Assembly: GCF_017743995.1 (NCBI RefSeq)
Contig: NZ_JAGHRB010000001.1
Coordinates: 434,001-498,000 of the forward strand
DNA: 64,000 nucleotides
Direction: 5' to 3'
From: Ruegeria sp. R13_0
GTDB lineage: Bacteria; Pseudomonadota; Alphaproteobacteria; Rhodobacterales; Rhodobacteraceae
Positions 62,696 through 64,000 of this stretch are shown one piece after another (the stretch's first letter is position 1; each line of letters starts with the position of its first letter). The notes under the pieces were generated by a model, which saw only the letters and a program-made list of their open reading frames with translations, was not told the DNA's origin and made no database searches. The position numbers and the translations under genes are program-made.

Positions 62696-63367
62696 TTAGG
62701 CTTTTGTGGCGAGGGCGTAGATGGACTGATAGTCCCTTTCGGCAAGATCAAGCTCTGGATCGAACCCCCGTTTTTCGACAGTTTCGAAACCGCCTTTCTT
62801 GAGGATAGCCAATAGGTTTTCCTGATCAAACATATACTTATGTTCGTCGTTCATGTAAGCAATGTAGTTTATCTGATCCATGTTGGACCCTGTTGAGACG
62901 ACGGCAGGCTGAAACTGACCTTCTTTGGGCTCAAACTCCCGGTTCTCCATGTAGGCCTCGATGAAGAGGCGGAAATTGGGAACGCAGACCGAGAAAGTAC
63001 CTCCGGATTTCAGAACGCGGTGGCATTCGGGAATGAACGTGCAGAGATCTTTGTAGCTCAGGTGTTCCAGGAAGTGAGACGCATAGAGCGCAGAAACTGA
63101 GTTGTCTGGAAGCGGGATGCCATTGCGCAAATCATAGCGAAAGTCGCAGGGCGCGGTATCTACGGTTGTCCAACCATTTGTTCCGTTTTTCTCTCCGGAA
63201 CCCAATTCCAGTTTGATGTCTCTTTGTTGCTTTAAGGCCCGCCATTGCTTCCAGGACGCAATTGTCTTGCCGATCCTAGGCTTATTCCAGGAAATCATGC
63301 GCGTTGTTATCCGAAAACTCTGCGAATACTGGGAGTCGGAATTTGACATTTTTAGCAACCATTTCAT
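62696..63367 (-). CDS. SAM-dependent methyltransferase
   Basis: 223 residues, class I fold. Motif I is IKLELGSGEKNGTNGWTTVD; the acidic loop is TAPCDFRYDLRNGIPLPDNS; motif IV ASHFLEHLSYKDLCTFIPEC, then RVLKSGGTFSVCVPNFRLFI. These match the type-11 methyltransferases near glycan or small-molecule synthesis genes. ATG 63349 is an alternative start; neither has a good ribosome site. Substrate not predicted. Confidence 0.83.
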   Translation of the reverse strand: MKWLLKMSNSDSQYSQSFRITTRMISWNKPRIGKTIASWKQWRALKQQRDIKLELGSGEKNGTNGWTTVDTAPCDFRYDLRNGIPLPDNSVSALYASHFLEHLSYKDLCTFIPECHRVLKSGGTFSVCVPNFRLFIEAYMENREFEPKEGQFQPAVVSTGSNMDQINYIAYMNDEHKYMFDQENLLAILKKGGFETVEKRGFDPELDLAERDYQSIYALATKA

Positions 63368-63456
63368 TGTTCTAGCGGCGCGTCGCGAATCCCGCGACTG
63401 ACCACTTGATTTATATGTTTACGTATTCAAAGCCCACAGGCATCCGCTCAATCGGA

Positions 63457-64000
63457 CTATTCCCACTCGATCGTTCCCGGAGGTTTCGAGGTGATATCGT
63501 AGGTGCATCGGTTGATACCCTTGACCTCATTGATGATCCGCGTGGCGGTTTCGCCCAGGAACTCGTGGCTGAAAGGGTAATAGTCGGCGGTCATGCCATC
63601 AACTGACGTCACGGCACGCAGTGCGCAGGCGTAGTCGTATGTGCGGCCATCGCCCATGACTCCGACGGTGCGGACGGGGAGAATCGCCACGAAAGCCTGC
63701 CAGATTTCGTCATAGAGGCCGTGTTTGCGAATCTGGTCGATGTAAACCGCATCGGCTTCGCGCAGGATTTCCAGCTTCTCGCGGGTGATCTCACCTGGGC
63801 AGCGAATGGCGAGGCCTGGTCCGGGGAAGGGGTGGCGGCCGATGAAGCTGTCGGGCAGGCCCAGTTCGCGACCCAGCGCGCGGACTTCATCCTTGAACAG
63901 CTCACGCAGAGGTTCGACCAGCTTCAGACCCATCTTCTCGGGCAGGCCACCAACATTGTGGTGCGATTTGATCGTGACCGAAGGGCCTCCGCTGATCGAG
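63457..64000 (-). CDS. guaA: GMP synthase (partial, C-terminal part)
   Basis: The gene enters from the right edge; about 181 codons of the carboxyl end are visible. Features: [60 protein letters not shown], and the final [19 protein letters not shown], all unmistakable for the ATP-pyrophosphatase and dimerisation domains of GuaA, which aminates XMP to GMP with glutamine. Start and glutaminase domain are outside the window. Confidence 0.97.
   Translation of the reverse strand, partial: SISGGPSVTIKSHHNVGGLPEKMGLKLVEPLRELFKDEVRALGRELGLPDSFIGRHPFPGPGLAIRCPGEITREKLEILREADAVYIDQIRKHGLYDEIWQAFVAILPVRTVGVMGDGRTYDYACALRAVTSVDGMTADYYPFSHEFLGETATRIINEVKGINRCTYDITSKPPGTIEWE

Noticed and set aside
1..64000. 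CRISPR arrays, insertion sequences, prophage, rRNA, integrons
   Set aside because: No direct-repeat arrays, transposase motifs, phage structural genes or rRNA stretches were seen on either strand; the only Xer-type recombinase looks like chromosomal xerD.

Overview
The window reads as chromosomal DNA of a marine alphaproteobacterium of the Rhodobacterales, most like the Roseobacter group (Ruegeria and relatives). This is inferred from high GC content, a GTTC-N7-GTTC LexA box, the trgA-trgB-cysK tellurite locus known from Rhodobacter sphaeroides, a photolyase/cyclopropane-synthase pair behind a Rhodobacter-type sigma-E promoter, a sarcosine/dimethylglycine-dehydrogenase-like flavoenzyme, and a fused dipeptide ABC ATPase. 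No rRNA, CRISPR array, insertion sequence or prophage was seen. Genes are dense and mostly housekeeping. Both ends cut a gene: an RND pump at the left and guaA at the right.

Layout. 1-9 kb: RND efflux pair, metG, a yqiJ/flotillin membrane-scaffold pair, an MFS transporter, a YceI protein, and an SOS-boxed imuA with no imuB or dnaE2 beside it. 9-17.3 kb: retropepsin-like protease, MarC, ABC-F ATPase, Bcr/CflA efflux, ndk, a TfoX-C protein, then a tight operon CHAD protein / ParA-like ATPase / CYTH protein. 17.3-22.3 kb: a histidine kinase/response regulator pair, an HtrA/DegP protease, a 0.75-kb non-coding region with strong hairpins, and a MobA-like nucleotidyltransferase. 22.3-33 kb: GcvT-type flavoenzyme, CNNM/CorC protein, xerD, a Rhodobacterales-type unknown exported protein with a 49-codon membrane ORF in front, aroK-aroB, site-2 protease, ssb, lytic transglycosylase. 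33-39.5 kb: a peptide ABC transporter operon.

39.9-50.7 kb: miaA, pyrH, class V aminotransferase, phr-cfa, trgA-trgB-cysK and a large MscS channel. 50.8-55.7 kb: tRNA-Ser(GGA), a YrbL-like protein, a DUF1989 protein, a GT25 glycosyltransferase, then a truncated globin whose stop codon overlaps the start of a PAS/class III cyclase gene, and a TetR regulator. 55.8-64 kb: PPK2 polyphosphate kinase, alpha/beta hydrolase, metA, an unknown P-loop protein, two EamA permeases, a FadL-like porin, a methyltransferase and guaA.

Three ideas link genes. (i) Polyphosphate: the CHAD/ParA/CYTH operon looks like a candidate system for placing or partitioning polyphosphate bodies, with PPK2 about 40 kb away. 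(ii) Gas or redox sensing: the globin and the predicted adenylate cyclase may form a two-protein sensor. (iii) Oxidative, UV and metalloid stress: phr, cfa, trgAB and cysK form one same-strand block behind a predicted sigma-E promoter, with an SOS-controlled imuA elsewhere in the window. All assignments come from reading the sequence; no database search was run.
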